DNA from: Conchocele bisecta
Lineage: Eukaryota; Mollusca; Bivalvia; Lucinida; Thyasiridae
Length of the DNA stretch: 64,000 nucleotides
Assembly: GCA_029237695.1 (NCBI GenBank)
Contig: CM055265.1
Location: forward strand, 41,781,331-41,845,330
Direction of reading: 5' to 3'
In this document: positions 10,693 through 21,507 of the stretch, in pieces
How the letters are laid out: the number at the start of each line of letters is the position of its first letter
Numbering within the stretch: the stretch's first letter is position 1
The notes under the pieces: model-generated
Told to the model about the DNA's origin: nothing
The model's database searches: none
The model's input: only the letters and a program-made list of their open reading frames with translations
Program-made: the position numbers and the translations under genes

Positions 10693-10998
10693 CAAGGTGC
10701 ATGATCACGTGGTCAACAACAATTACTGAAACTTCCAGCGGTGCCTCCGGTTCAAGGTACGTATTCTGTTGTATTTTCCTTATTATGTAACGGATTCTAA
10801 TGAAATATGGCGCATCAAACGCGTCTTGTGCCGAAGTCATCAAATGCAGGTCATGTAGACGCGTTTGCTGCGCCATATTTCATAAAAATCCGTTGCATAT
10901 TAAGGAAACTATCAAATAATATTTACTTTGGAGTGGGCGCGCTTTCAACACTTTCAGACATTGTTGGTGTTGTGGTAGCCACGTGATCACGCACCTTG
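10693..10998. mobile_element. Foldback element family E, copy 2
   Basis: The termini CAAGGTGCATGATCACGTGG and CCACGTGATCACGCACCTTG are intact. Internal blocks TTATGTAACGGATT and AAATATGGCGCA match copies 1 and 3, but the central hairpin is shortened. Confidence 0.85.
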
Positions 10999-11274
10999 AA
11001 AATGGAGGCGTCGTATCCTGTACCAATGACGGATCGTAGCTAGTTATTTCCCTTTGTAAATCTATTAACAGAGACCCGGTCCTATGTTGTATTTTAGTGT
11101 TTATTTGTTACTGAACACCGATTACAAATATTGACATTGCGAACAGAGTAGACCCAGATCAGACTGCACATATGTGCAGTCTGATCTGCGTCTACACTGG
11201 TTTCAATAACATTAATGTGTGTGAAAAGATGAATCCGGCAAACAATTCAGGTCTGGATCAGATCACGCAGATAC
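10999..11274. other. Spacer containing a small palindrome
   Basis: Positions 11152-11205 form the inverted repeat GACCCAGATCAGACTGCACA/TGTGCAGTCTGATCTGCGTC. This is related to the core of family NQ elements. Nothing else is recognised. Confidence 0.55.
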
Positions 11275-11682
11275 ATAGAGAATAGTAGGTTAGTGCCGTG
11301 AATGGGAAAAAATATCCGGCAAGGCTCAAGAATTTCTTTATTTTTATCAGAAGTATATGTTGTGACCACTCATTTGAACCGGTCACAACATATACTTTGG
11401 TTCAGAAATAAGGAAAATAGATAGAGAATAGTAGGTTAGTGCCGTGAATGGGAAAAATATCTGGCAAGGCTCAGGAAACGGGATGGGCGAGGCTCTGCCG
11501 AACACATCCCGTTTCCGTGCCGCGCCAGATATTTTTTCCATTCACGGCACTAACCTACTATTCTATTTATCCCGTCAACACCTACAAACGGCTGTAAAAT
11601 GCAAAAATAGTATTGACTGGATATCAAAAATGTTTCACGGCACCGTGTTTCACGGCACATACTCGCTGTGTTGACGGGATAA
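11275..11682 (+). mobile_element. Family F composite hairpin element, copy 1 (three hairpins)
   Basis: It contains three consecutive palindromic modules. F0 runs ATAGAGAATAGTAGGTTAG to AGAAATAAGGAAAATAG with a GTTGTGACCACTCATTTGAA stem. F1 runs AGTAGGTTAGTGCCGTGAAT to its complement, with a GGAAACGGGATG stem. F2 runs TTATCCCGTCAACACC to GTGTTGACGGGATAA. F1 and F2 are adjacent in most copies. There is no transposase. Confidence 0.85.
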
Positions 11683-11707
11683 AAAGGATGATCTGACCAA
11701 TACAAAA

Positions 11708-12250
11708 GTCTGTTCCACCTTTTGCTGCCGACGAACATTTAGCCATTAAACATTAAATCTTAAAAATATATAAATGTAAGTAGATTTTCATCAAATTACG
11801 AAAGTCACCCTCCCCAAACAATTATTTTGAAGAAATTCCATCAAATAATGATTTTATTGCGAAAAACGATTTTCCTATGGGAATTTAACAAGGGGGCTAG
11901 AAATAGATTTTTTTAAAAACATTTTTTTTATTTGTGGATTGATTTTCAAATTCTAACTTTTGTTTTCTTATTTACATCATTTCCAAGCTATCTAGTCAGG
12001 TTTCGGAGTCAATTTCCAAATTGTTTGACTCCTCCCCCACTGCTTCCACCTCGTTTTCTCCCATGTTAAATTCCCATACGAAAATCGTTTTTTCTCCATA
12101 AAATCAATATTTGATGGAATTTCATGAAACAACATTTTTTGGGGAGGGTGATTTTGTTGGTATTGGTGAAAAAGTACTTACATTTAAATATTTTGTAGAT
12201 GTAATGTGTTAATAGCCAGAAGTTCGTCGGCAGAAAAACGTGGAACAGAC
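11708..12250. mobile_element. MITE-like element family G, copy 1 (full length)
   Basis: The inverted ends are GTCTGTTCCACCTTTTGCTG...GTGGAACAGAC, with long subterminal arms containing CATTAAATC and GTAAGTA. The core includes GGAATTTAACA, AAGCTATCTAG and GGTTTCGGAGTCAATTT. This 543-bp copy is the most complete in the window. No transposase is recognised. Confidence 0.82.
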
Positions 12251-12383
12251 AGTTGAATGGTTCCTTGTCACAACAATCTCTGCTAAATTCGCCCTTGTTA
12301 TAAGTAATAAGGCCATAAACTATACAATTTGGACCGGATTTCTATAAATATATTCAAAAGGTACTAGCTACACTGTTGATGTA
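12251..12383. other. Short spacer
   Basis: Nothing recognised. Confidence 0.3.
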
Positions 12384-12734
12384 ATAATTCCAGCACAAAA
12401 ATATTTACACAATTCCCTAACATTTGATTGGCCCGTAGCAAGTCGCTGTCCAAAATTTATATCCCAGTAAACTCCCACTCCGAACTACCTTCCGTAACCG
12501 TGAGGCGCATTTAAAATAATTCTTAAGAAAACGGAAAATAAACACATTTTCTTGATGAATTTATTTCAAATGCTGGAATTATAAGGAATGAATGGCGTTT
12601 TTGTTGATGATATAAACTTGGAAAAGTCGCGGGAATACTGGACGCGGCCTTCCGGCCTTCGTCAAGTATTCCCGCGACTTTTCCAAGTTTATACCCCGAT
12701 AAATTCCACAAAAAAGGCCATTCATTCCTATAAT
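12384..12734 (+). mobile_element. Composite foldback family A, copy 2
   Basis: It has the same A1 plus A2 architecture as copy 1 and the same orientation. A1 ends in TGCTGGAATTAT, and the A2 hairpin follows immediately (AGGAATGAATGGC). Confidence 0.85.
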
Positions 12735-12751
12735 GATAAGCTTTTACAATG

Positions 12752-12976
12752 TGTCTATGACTGGAGAAATTAGACTTATGCCATTTGTGGCCAGTCCAAA
12801 ATGCGCAACCTACATTCCGATAATGATATATTCTGCCTATACTATTCGAAACATGCCAGTGGTTGACGTCTTGCTGACTGAATGACGATCAGTGCAGACC
12901 ATGATGAGAAACTGCTGATCTGAGTTTAAAATGGTCGCAGAGATCATACGCCCCATTTCTCCAGTCACAGCCACAT
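12752..12976. mobile_element. Foldback element family NQ, copy 1
   Basis: The inverted ends are GTGTCTATGACTGGAGAAAT and ATTTCTCCAGTCACAGCCAC. Internal landmarks are TTGTGGCCAGT and the core GATCAGTGCAGACCATGATGA...CTGATCTGAG. Fragments of this family are scattered through the window. Confidence 0.75.
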
Positions 12977-13421
12977 ATACATGTACGTGTTATATTATGT
13001 TATAGGAAAAGAAAGATACGACTTACAATGTAATAACATTGGGTCATCTTACATAACTGTTTTCATATTGCTACGTACACATTCTGATTTAAATACGACA
13101 TTTTGGGTAAGTTGAACATTTACTAGTTCGACTACATATGACTTGTGAACGGTGTGAAAAGGTGTAAATGTAAATGTAATATTTAAGTGTAATTAATATT
13201 AAGTGTCATAAAAGTCGTAATACACCAGTGTAATTAATATGCAAATTAGGCCGCGGCAGAAAACATTATGACCAGTACAGCTTCAATGTATATTATCAGA
13301 ATCTAATATTTGTGTTGATTTAATATGCTATTCATTACAATCGTTGGTCGATCAGTAAACTCGTTAATCACTCTCATATTAAATGCTCACTCATGTCAGA
13401 TCCTCTATTTACTGTCCATCA
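12977..13421. other. Intergenic stretch
   Basis: No gene or family recognised. A short direct echo of GTAATTAATAT occurs near 13190 and 13230. Confidence 0.35.
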
Positions 13422-13797
13422 TACGGAGCCCCGCAGGGGAAATGATTTTTTTTTTAAATTAATTTGTTCCCACGAAATAACAATTCGTTCCCTCAATTTA
13501 ACAATTAATTCCCTCGAATTAACAATTCGTTCCCACGATATAACGAATTCGTTCCCTCGAATTAACAATTCGTTCCCTCGAATTAAAAATTCGTTCCCGC
13601 TATATAACAATTCGTTCCCACGAATTAACAATTCGTTCCATGGGAACGAATTGTTATTTCGTGGGAACAAATTGTTAAATTGAGGGAACGAATTGTTAAT
13701 TCGTGTGAACGAATTGTTATATCGTTGGAACGAATTGTTATATCGTGGGAACGAATTAATAATAAAAAGAATTATACGTCCCCTGCGGAGCTCCGTA
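13422..13797. mobile_element. Microsatellite-cored palindrome family I, copy 1
   Basis: The ends are TACGGAGCCCCGCAGGGGA and TCCCCTGCGGAGCTCCGTA, including terminal TA. The interior is about 18-21-bp units of the type AACAATTCGTTCCCACGAAAT on the left and their reverse complement on the right, meeting at CGTTCCATGGGAACG. The whole unit is a 376-bp palindrome that reads as long open frames on both strands because of its repeat structure. It is not a protein gene. Confidence 0.9.
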
Positions 13798-13960
13798 CCA
13801 GCAGTATGTATAGTGGTCAGTACGCTGGCGGTGCAGCTGCCTGAATTCCGGCTATCTGTTATTCTGTTCAATTGAAAGCCCAGTATATTCAAATAAATCT
13901 GACACAACATGGCGCCGTTATTTTCTTTCCTGTTCCGTTCCTTCAGGGTCTATCCGGTGA

Positions 13961-14061
13961 CGTTTTCGTTATTGATGAAACAGTACTTACATATAAATAT
14001 TTTTAGATTTAATGTGTGTAATAGCCAAATGTTCGTCGGCAGCAAAACGTGCAACAGACGG
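13961..14061 (+). mobile_element. Family G fragment (3' end only)
   Basis: TATTGATGAAACAGTACTTA, AGATTTAATGTGTG, ATGTTCGTCGGCAGCAAAAC and CAACAGAC match the last 100 bp of the copy at 11708-12250. Confidence 0.7.
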
Positions 14062-14808
14062 TAGTGTTATGTTCAGCAGGTAGACGTACAACATTCGATT
14101 TACTACACTGTGATTACAAATTGTGACAATATACAAAATTACAACCTTAATCAAACCATAAGTCTGACGATTAATTAATACAAATTAAATTAAAAGCAAG
14201 AAACTGAGATCAAATATGTCTTTAAACAAATTGGAGCAACCGTACCGATAGTTATAGCACCAACGCGCATGACAGTATACAGTTATGTCATGATTATTTC
14301 GAGAACTGTCACAATTATTGCCCCGATGTGCTGTTGACGAACCGAGGTACTATTGCCCCGAAGTACCATACATGTATATATACGTAATGCAGCCAATGCG
14401 TTATAAAACAAAAATAACCACCAATAATGCACCCCCATCACCCCCACCACATGAAAGTTCCAGGAGATGATACAATATGTTATTAGAAAACGATACAAGC
14501 ATGCTTCGCGGGAATGATACCGACTTGGAACGGTCAGTGGGCCGAACTGCCAATCAGTTGGCTTAACCAGTTCACGTGACGCTCACCCCAGGGAAGGAAG
14601 GAAAAACTGGAACAAATGCCAATGCATGTATAGTGAAATTCGGTCAACCATTTTGTTAGACACTACGTAACACACAGAATGTCCAGGACAGAAACAACCT
14701 TACACAATGTACAACGGTGTGGCAGAACTAAAACTCTAATACTAACAATTCACACAAAATTTGTTGTTGACTCGGTGTATGCTGTTGTTGTTGTTTTTAG
14801 TGTCAGAG
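14062..14808. other. Intergenic stretch
   Basis: No gene or repeat family is recognised. A short inverted repeat is not evident. Confidence 0.35.
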
Positions 14809-14875
14809 CACATTTAATGTGCTCCACAACCACTGTTGACGGAGCACATTTAATGTGCTCCACAACCACTGTTGA
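14809..14875 (+). repeat. 36-bp tandem duplication
   Basis: Two adjacent copies contain GCACATTTAATGTGCTCC and ACAACCACTGTTGACGGA. They lead directly into the 52-bp satellite, sharing its GACGGAG start. Confidence 0.85.
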
Positions 14876-15330
14876 CGGAGCTAATGGAATGATCTGTGAT
14901 TGGCAAACCAATAGAACAATATCAAGACGGAGCTAATAGAATGATCTGAAATTGGCAAATCAATAGAACAATATCAAGACGGAGCTAATGGAATGATTTG
15001 AAATTGGCAAACCAATAGAACAATATCAAGACGGAGCTAATGGAATGATCTGTAATTGGCAAACCAATAGAACAATATCAAGACGGAGCTAATGGAATGA
15101 TCTGTAATTGGCAAACCAATAGAACAATATCAAGACGGAGCTAATGGAATGATCTGTAATTGGCAAACCAATTGGAATGATCTGAAATTGGCAAACCAAT
15201 AGAACAATATCAAGACGGAGCTAATGGAATGATCTGTGATTGGCAAACCAATAGAACAATATCAAGCCGGAGCTAATGGACTGTGTTAATGGAATTATCT
15301 GTGATTGGCAAACCAATAGAACAATATCAG
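14874..15330 (+). repeat. 52-bp satellite array, about 8.5 units
   Basis: The units start GACGGAGCTAATGGAATGAT and end AACAATATCAA. Starts at 14874, 14926, 14978, 15030, 15082 and 15134 are exactly 52 bases apart. One unit near 15170-15215 is shortened, and the last units are more diverged (GCCGGAGC). Most units contain CTGTAATTGGCAAACCAATA. Confidence 0.93.
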
Positions 15331-15816
15331 AATTTTCCTCTCCGACTGGTTTCGGAAATTTCGTCATGGAGAGCTATTGCTGCCAGTTACCGTTCTGCGA
15401 ACAATGGAGAAATAGTCACAAACCGTAAACCGGTCAGTGACTTGACCAGAAAATTCGTTGCAAAATGGAGGTGTCGTATCCTCTGCCGATATAATTTTGA
15501 TTGACATTACTCACCAGAGACCACTCTTAATGTTCAATTTATGAATCACGTCACCATAGACGTGTTGGTGGGCACCCCTGTTCTGCATCAAAGTTTTATC
15601 ATACTTCTTGACGACATCACCGTTACTATGGTAACACTTGGACAACTACTACAGTCCAAGTACGCAATTTATTGAACCGGTAACCCTGTCCAGAAACATA
15701 AATACGATACAATACTAAAATTCTTTGAAGGGATGATCTTATCATCACTGAAATAATCTATTAAATCAGACTGAGTGACTGGTTACAATATCTCTCATAT
15801 GATACAATATGAAAAC
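15331..15816. other. Intergenic stretch
   Basis: Unique-looking sequence with no convincing coding frame or repeat. Confidence 0.35.
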
Positions 15817-16188
15817 TACAGATCCCCGCAGGGTACATGGATTTATTTTATTAATTCGTTCCCACGAAATAACAATTCGTTTCCACAATTTAACAATTCG
15901 TTTCCTCGAATTAACAATTCGTTCCCACGATATAACAATTCGTTCCCTCGAATTAACAAGTCGTTCCCACGAAATGACAATTCGTTCCCTCAATTTAACA
16001 ATTCGGTCCCTCGAATTAACAATTCGTTCCCGTGGGAACGAATTGTTATTTCGTGGGAACAAATTGTTAAATTGAGGGAACGAATTGTTACTTCGTGGGA
16101 ACGAATTGTTAAATTGAAGGAACGAATTGTTATTTCGTGGGAACGAATTAATACAAAAATAAGTCTACGTTCACTGCGGGGCTCCAGA
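15817..16188. mobile_element. Microsatellite-cored palindrome family I, copy 2
   Basis: It has the same architecture as the 13422 copy. The eroded end TACAGATCCCCGCAGGG leads into arrays of AATTCGTTCCCACGA-type units, which reverse at CGTTCCCGTGGGAACG. It closes with ACTGCGGGGCTCCAGA. Unit number and order differ from copy 1. Confidence 0.88.
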
Positions 16189-16327
16189 CCAACCTGCCCA
16201 TGAAGGCATACCCTGATCCACATTCAATTAAGCAAACCCTGTTTATGCCCATGAAACATGCTACTAGTCTATTTACTGTTCGAATGGAAAAAACGAAAGT
16301 GAACGTGTGTAACGTCCCAGCTACAGC

Positions 16328-16495
16328 TTACTGTCTGTTCCACGTTTTGCTGCCGAAAAACATTTGGCCATTAAACACATTAAATCTAAAAAAGTATTTA
16401 AAAGTAAGTACTTTTTCATCAATAACAAAAAAAGTCATCCTCCCCAAATAAATGTATTTGATGAAATTCCATAAAATATTTTTTGGGAGGGACCA
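16328..16495 (+). mobile_element. Family G fragment (5' end only)
   Basis: CTGTCTGTTCCACGTTTTGC, GCCATTAAACACATTAAATC and ATGAAATTCCAT match the first third of the copy at 11708. The rest is missing. Confidence 0.7.
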
Positions 16496-16644
16496 CAGTT
16501 TAAAGTCTCATCCGACAAACAAGTGGGATGGAAATACTATGAACGTATGTTTGATGTCTAAGGCAAGGTTTGAACCCACAACTTCCGGATTTGAAGTCAT
16601 GTGTTCTAACCTTAGGCCACAACCCATCCCCACTGCTCGAATGA

Positions 16645-16775
16645 ATATGTGGCTGTGACTGGAGAAGTAGAGTTTATGGTTGTTGCGACCTGTGCAGATC
16701 CAGATCAGTCTGAGCATCCGCACAGTATGATCCTGATCTGCACAGTTCGCCATTCCACCAATGAAACACTCGTCA
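16645..16775. mobile_element. Family NQ partial copy
   Basis: TATGTGGCTGTGACTGGAG is followed directly by an inverted core, TGTGCAGATCCAGATCAG...CTGATCTGCACAG. The middle of the family is deleted. Confidence 0.7.
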
Positions 16776-16840
16776 TGCTTCTAACAAACACTACCGATCG
16801 TTATCAGGCTGCATGCGTGTGTTATTTGATCATGAGCTAC

Positions 16841-17276
16841 ATAGAGAATAGTAGGTTAGTGCCGTGAATGGGAAAAAATATCCGGCACGGCTCAAGAATT
16901 TCTTTATTTCTTATCAGACGTATATGTTGTGACCGCTCATTTGAACCGTCTCGCCGAGACGGTTCAAATGAGTGGTCACAACATATACTTTGGTTCAGAA
17001 ATAAGGAAAATAGATAGAGAATAGTAGGTTAGTGCCGTGAATGGGAAAAAATATCTGGCAAGGCTCAGGAAACGGGATGGGCGAGGCTCTGACGAGCACA
17101 TTCCGTTTCCGTGCCGCGCCAGATATTTTTTCCCATTCACGGCACTAACCTACTATTCTATTTATCCCGTCAACACCTACAAATGGCTGTAAAATGCAAA
17201 ACTAGTATTGACTGGATATCAAAAATGTTTCACGGCACCGTGTTTCACGGCACATACGCACTGTGTTGACGGGATA
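16841..17276 (+). mobile_element. Family F composite hairpin element, copy 2 (three hairpins)
   Basis: It has the same F0-F1-F2 order as the 11275 copy. F0 here has a longer, intact stem with GAACCGTCTCGCCGAGACGG at its loop, suggesting that the 11275 copy lost part of its loop. Confidence 0.87.
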
Positions 17277-17298
17277 AGATCCATTTCTCGCAGCAACA

Positions 17299-18167
17299 TA
17301 TGAGACACGCCATGTGATTTTGTACCTTTGGACATCTGCGTAATTTCATGAAATACGTTTACAAAAGGTACAACATTTTCCGTAAATTGTGTCAAAAGTT
17401 GACAAAATGTTCAGAGTACATACGGAATTTTATTACACTCTTGCGAATTATTTGCACGGGTTTCGCTGTGAGAGAAAACCCGTAATCAACTCCTTACAAA
17501 TAATACACCGTGAAGAGAACACCCGTATTTGCGCGCCTGTTTTCTTGGAAACCACGAGCTACCATGCAAAATGTTTAACTTTTATTACAGTCAACATAAA
17601 ATTATTTGAAAATTTAGAAAGGGTCTCGACTAATCTAGAATGCTAATGTGATTGAACACATTCCAAACATGCATCTCTGGCTCTTAGAAACAGCTGCGTA
17701 ATTTGGATTTCAAAAAGTTTACATGACACAACGTAACGTCAAAACGCGGGAAAACACGTCATTGCATAACTATTCATGCGCACATCACAATTTATTGATT
17801 ATAATCTAAAAGATAGACTAAATGTGCATATATATATCCGCCGTGGAAGTGTAATAAAATTTAATAGGATATTCCATCGTACATGTTTGAATAGCAGAAA
17901 TAATACACTCGTGTCCGTCGGGCGTCCGTGCAAGCATACGGTAGGTACGCTACGCTCACTCGTTGCTTTTGCGGAAGCCGACGCTCACTCGTGTATTATT
18001 TCCCGCTATTCAAAATGTACGATGTAATATCATCTATATATTCCGCATTTACTCTGAAAATTTTGTCAACTTTTGACATTATTTCAGAAAAATATTGTAA
18101 ATTTTGTAAACGTAATTAATGAAATTAAGCTGATTTCCGAAGGTACCAAATCCCGTGGCGTGTCTCA
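17299..18167. mobile_element. Foldback element family J, copy 1, with a nested palindrome
   Basis: The ends TATGAGACACGCCATGTGAT and GTGGCGTGTCTCA are inverted, with subterminal arms TTGTACCTTTGGACATC/GATTTCCGAAGGTACCAAA. A second inverted repeat lies inside at about 17877-18022: GTACATGTTTGAATAGCAG ... CGCTATTCAAAATGTAC. No recognisable transposase. Confidence 0.78.
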
Positions 18168-18251
18168 ATTATGATGTCCAGTATCTACATTGGTAACACA
18201 TATTATAGAGCCACCTTTATACCAGTGAGCGGACAAGTTATCATATAACCG

Positions 18252-18515
18252 TATGAGACACGCCATGCGATTTTGAACCTAAGAACATGTGTGATATCTC
18301 ATGAAAAATATTTACAAAATTTACGATATTTTCCGTAAATGACGTCGAAAGATGACAAAACTTTCATAGCAAATGCGGAATACAATTCCGCATTTGCTAT
18401 GAAAATTTCGTCATCTGTCGACGTCATTTACGGAAAATATCACATTTTCTGTAAATATATTTCAAGAAAAATCGCACATGTTCTTAGATACAAAATCGCA
18501 TGACGTGTCTCGTAT
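18252..18515. mobile_element. Foldback element family J, copy 2 (short form)
   Basis: The ends GTATGAGACACGCCATGCGA and ATGACGTGTCTCGTA enclose almost perfect arms. These meet at GCAAATGCGGAATACAATTC, giving a 264-bp hairpin. It sits only about 85 bp from copy 1. Confidence 0.85.
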
Positions 18516-18835
18516 ATAGTCGACGGCAGAATCATATATGAGCTGCATTTGGTAATAACGAGGTGAGACCAAAGATCGATTACGTAACCTACTGCCGGCA
18601 ATATTGCAGGTGATTATATATTTATTATCTTCTTTAACGTGTAGACTATAGACTATAGACTGCTGTTGCTAGTGTTTTGAAATACTTATTTTCACTTAAA
18701 TAATTTGAGAAAACTACACCATATTTGTAGAATATATAGTGATTTTTCGAAATCATGTCGAAAAATATGGAATTCGATAACGTTTTTTTGTATCGCCGAT
18801 CGAAATCCATAGATGATGTTACATGAGCGATGATT
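18516..18835. other. Intergenic stretch
   Basis: No gene or repeat is recognised, apart from a short direct repeat of GACTATA near 18645-18660. Confidence 0.35.
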
Positions 18836-18975
18836 GATACATATCTCAGACGAGTTTACGTTTGATATGAGATTTATGAAACGAGTCGCGCATAAGTTAT
18901 TTACCGAACCTCTGGCTGAAGAGTTTCATAAATCTCAATCAAATGGAAACGAGTTTGAGATTATGTTTGTCACAT
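18836..18975. repeat. Inverted repeat with ~42-bp arms
   Basis: The left arm has CTCAGACGAGTTTACGTTTG and GAGATTTATGAAAC. The right arm has GTTTCATAAATCTCAATCAA and GAAACGAGTTTGAGAT. It is a diverged foldback with a ~47-bp loop. Confidence 0.6.
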
Positions 18976-19645
18976 AACTTCACGCTCCAAACAGCAGAAC
19001 ACTTGGAAATGTCGGATACGTTTCAATGAGAAGACGCCTTTGACTATTTTCGCATCGAGTTGAAAATCTCTGCAGAGAAAAATAGTTTTAATGACCGACG
19101 CTGCTAATGACGTTTAAAATAGGATGACGTCAACGCAAAAATATCTTGCTTTGTCGCGCCATTATGGACGTAATTTGGAATGTCTTCATTTTATTCGTTC
19201 GGTTTAACGTTGGTGCATTATATGCATAGACGTCGTGTACGTTGTTGGTGATAATGACGTGTTCGACCGTACTATTATGAAAACATTGCATAACTGGACA
19301 CCTGTAATATAAATGTGTACGTGTCATACATTAAAAGAAAGCTAATTGAATATTCATTTGATCACTCCATGCAAATACTTAACATGCTACCGACTAGTGT
19401 ACGTTGTTTACGTCCAAATTTGCGTGTGTACGAGTAACAACAATCAACACTCGGGTGAACGTTCATGTCATTACTTTACCTTTCTTATCTTCGAAACTCA
19501 TTAATGTTGGTACTAATGATTAGGGTTAAGATGTGAAATGCGTATGTACATGTACGTGAATTATTATGTCAAGTGAGTTATTTTGGAATGACGTCGTTTT
19601 TGCGGTGAAGTTAACCAGTGTAGACACGTGACAAGTAGACAATAA
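18976..19645. other. Intergenic stretch
   Basis: No convincing gene, hairpin or known family was seen. Confidence 0.35.
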
Positions 19646-19975
19646 ATAGAGAATAGTAGGTTAGTGCCGTGAATGGGAAAACATATATGGCAAGGCTTAG
19701 GAAACGGGATGGGCGAGGCTCTGCCGAGCACATCCCGTTTCCGTGCCGCGCCAGATATTTTTTCCCATTCACGGCACTAACCTACTATTCTATTTATCCC
19801 GTCAACACCTACAAATAGCTGTAAAATGCAATACAAATAACCCCAGCCACCGCACATATTCATACGCAGTGATTATTTTGTGATACAAAATAATTCCCGA
19901 CTTTATATAGCCGCGCCTGATATTGTTTCCCATTCACGGCATTAACCTACTATTCTATTTATCCCGTCAACATTG
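19646..19975 (+). mobile_element. Family F copy 3, rearranged chimera
   Basis: An intact F1 hairpin is followed by the first part of F2. Next comes a block GTGATACAAAATAATTCCCG that also lies beside the 20.6-kb copy. After that there is a second right half of F1 (CATTCACGGCATTAACCTAC) and a second F2 start. This indicates recombination between copies. Confidence 0.75.
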
Positions 19976-20580
19976 TCAAACAACATTTAAATCAACTTAA
20001 TTTAGTTAATTTAGGCTTCAAACGCGAGATAAGTTAGAACCGAATTGCATCAACCACTCATTTGCGCTTTGGGCTCACAACATAGTTCGATACATTATGG
20101 TTGTAGTATTCCATTAATGAACAGCCATGACACAGCGATGTTACAGCAATTTTGTTCCTATTCATTTCATCGTTCATGAATGATGGAAACAAAAAAAAGC
20201 AAGATCGCGGCTTTGCAAATTAATTCTATTTAGAATGGTGACCAGCTGAATCAATGCGTCCAGAATTAAACATCACACTATGGGTACTCTACAGGCGGGT
20301 TTAACAAATGAATGAATGTTCATATAGTTGATACTATGCTACAATAGGTGTCACATTTTGTCACAACGTCGTTTATTTTAAACATTACAAAAGTAAATCG
20401 AAGAAAATTCATGTCCCGCATTCGATTAACTATATAATATTATATAATAATATTATATTAAACTTATACAATGTGTATTTTGTAGTCTTTCTTGTGAAAT
20501 ACAATGTGTGGGATCCGTGTAGAAACTGAATGAAAACTGCGCATTTGAAAATGTCTTAGACTACTGAAAATGTCACACTT
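19976..20580. other. Intergenic stretch
   Basis: AT-rich sequence with a small palindromic AT tract near 20432-20462. No gene recognised. Confidence 0.35.
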
Positions 20581-20887
20581 ATAGAGAATAGTAGGTTCAT
20601 GCCGTGAATGGGAAAAAATATCTGGCAAGACTTAGGAAACGGGATGGGCGAGGCTCTGCCGAGCACATCCCGTTTCCGTGCCGCGCCAGATATGTTTTCC
20701 CATTCACGGCACTAACCTACTATTCTATTTATCCCGTCAACACCTACAAATAGCTGTAAAATGCAATACAAATAACCCCAGCCACCGCACATATTCATAC
20801 GCAGTGATTAGGTAGTATTGACAGGATACCAAAAATGTTTCACGGCACCGTGTGTCACGGCACATGCGCACTGTGTTGACGGGATAA
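20581..20887 (+). mobile_element. Family F copy 4 (F1+F2)
   Basis: A complete F1 hairpin is followed by F2. F2 ends in GTGTTGACGGGATAA and carries ACCCCAGCCACCGCACATAT, which is also present at 19.83 kb. Confidence 0.85.
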
Positions 20888-21148
20888 TACCAATTACGTC
20901 GCGAATGCACATTTTTTAAAGTTACGGTAGTTTGTGTGATACAAAATAATTCCCGACTTTATATAGCACAATAATTATATTGTAACCACAAAATGTGATT
21001 TGTGACGTCTTTCTAGTCGTGTACATTTTCTAGCGATCGCACATAAACATCATAAAAAAAGCTACGCACTTTAAAATATCTAGTGGAAATATCACACCTT
21101 GCCAATTACGTCGTTAGTGTACGTTTTATAAAACGTTGCCGTAGTTTA
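20888..21148. other. Short intergenic stretch
   Basis: It includes the block GTGATACAAAATAATTCCCG shared with the 19.9-kb chimera. Otherwise nothing is recognised. Confidence 0.45.
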
Positions 21149-21507
21149 TTATAGGAATGAATGGCCTTTTTGTGGAATTTATCGGGGTATAAACTTGGAA
21201 AAGTCGCGGGAATACTGGACGAAGGCCGGAAGGCCTCGTCCAGTGTTCCCGCGACTTTGCCAAGTTTATATCCCCGATAAATTCCACAAAAAGGCCATTC
21301 ATTCCTTATAATTCCAGCATTTGAAATAAATTTATCAAGAAAATGTGTTTATTTTCCGTTTTCTTAAGAATTATTTTAACTGCGCCTCACGGTTACGGAA
21401 AGTAGTTCGGCGTGGGAGTTTACTGGGATAATAAATTTTGGACAGAGACTTGCTACGGGCCAATCAAATGTTAGGGAATTGTGTAAATATTGTTGTGCTG
21501 GAATTAT
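21149..21507 (-). mobile_element. Composite foldback family A, copy 3
   Basis: Reverse orientation: the A2 hairpin comes first, then A1 ending GTGCTGGAATTAT. Confidence 0.87.

Noticed and set aside
13419..13910. 163-codon minus-strand frame rich in NSFPRxN repeats, plus similar frames at 15.8 kb on both strands
   Set aside because: These are readings of the family I palindromic array; both strands are open in several frames as expected from an 18-21-bp repeat with no stops.
13422..16188. CRISPR-like array
   Set aside because: The units are contiguous without unique spacers and reverse orientation at a palindrome centre.
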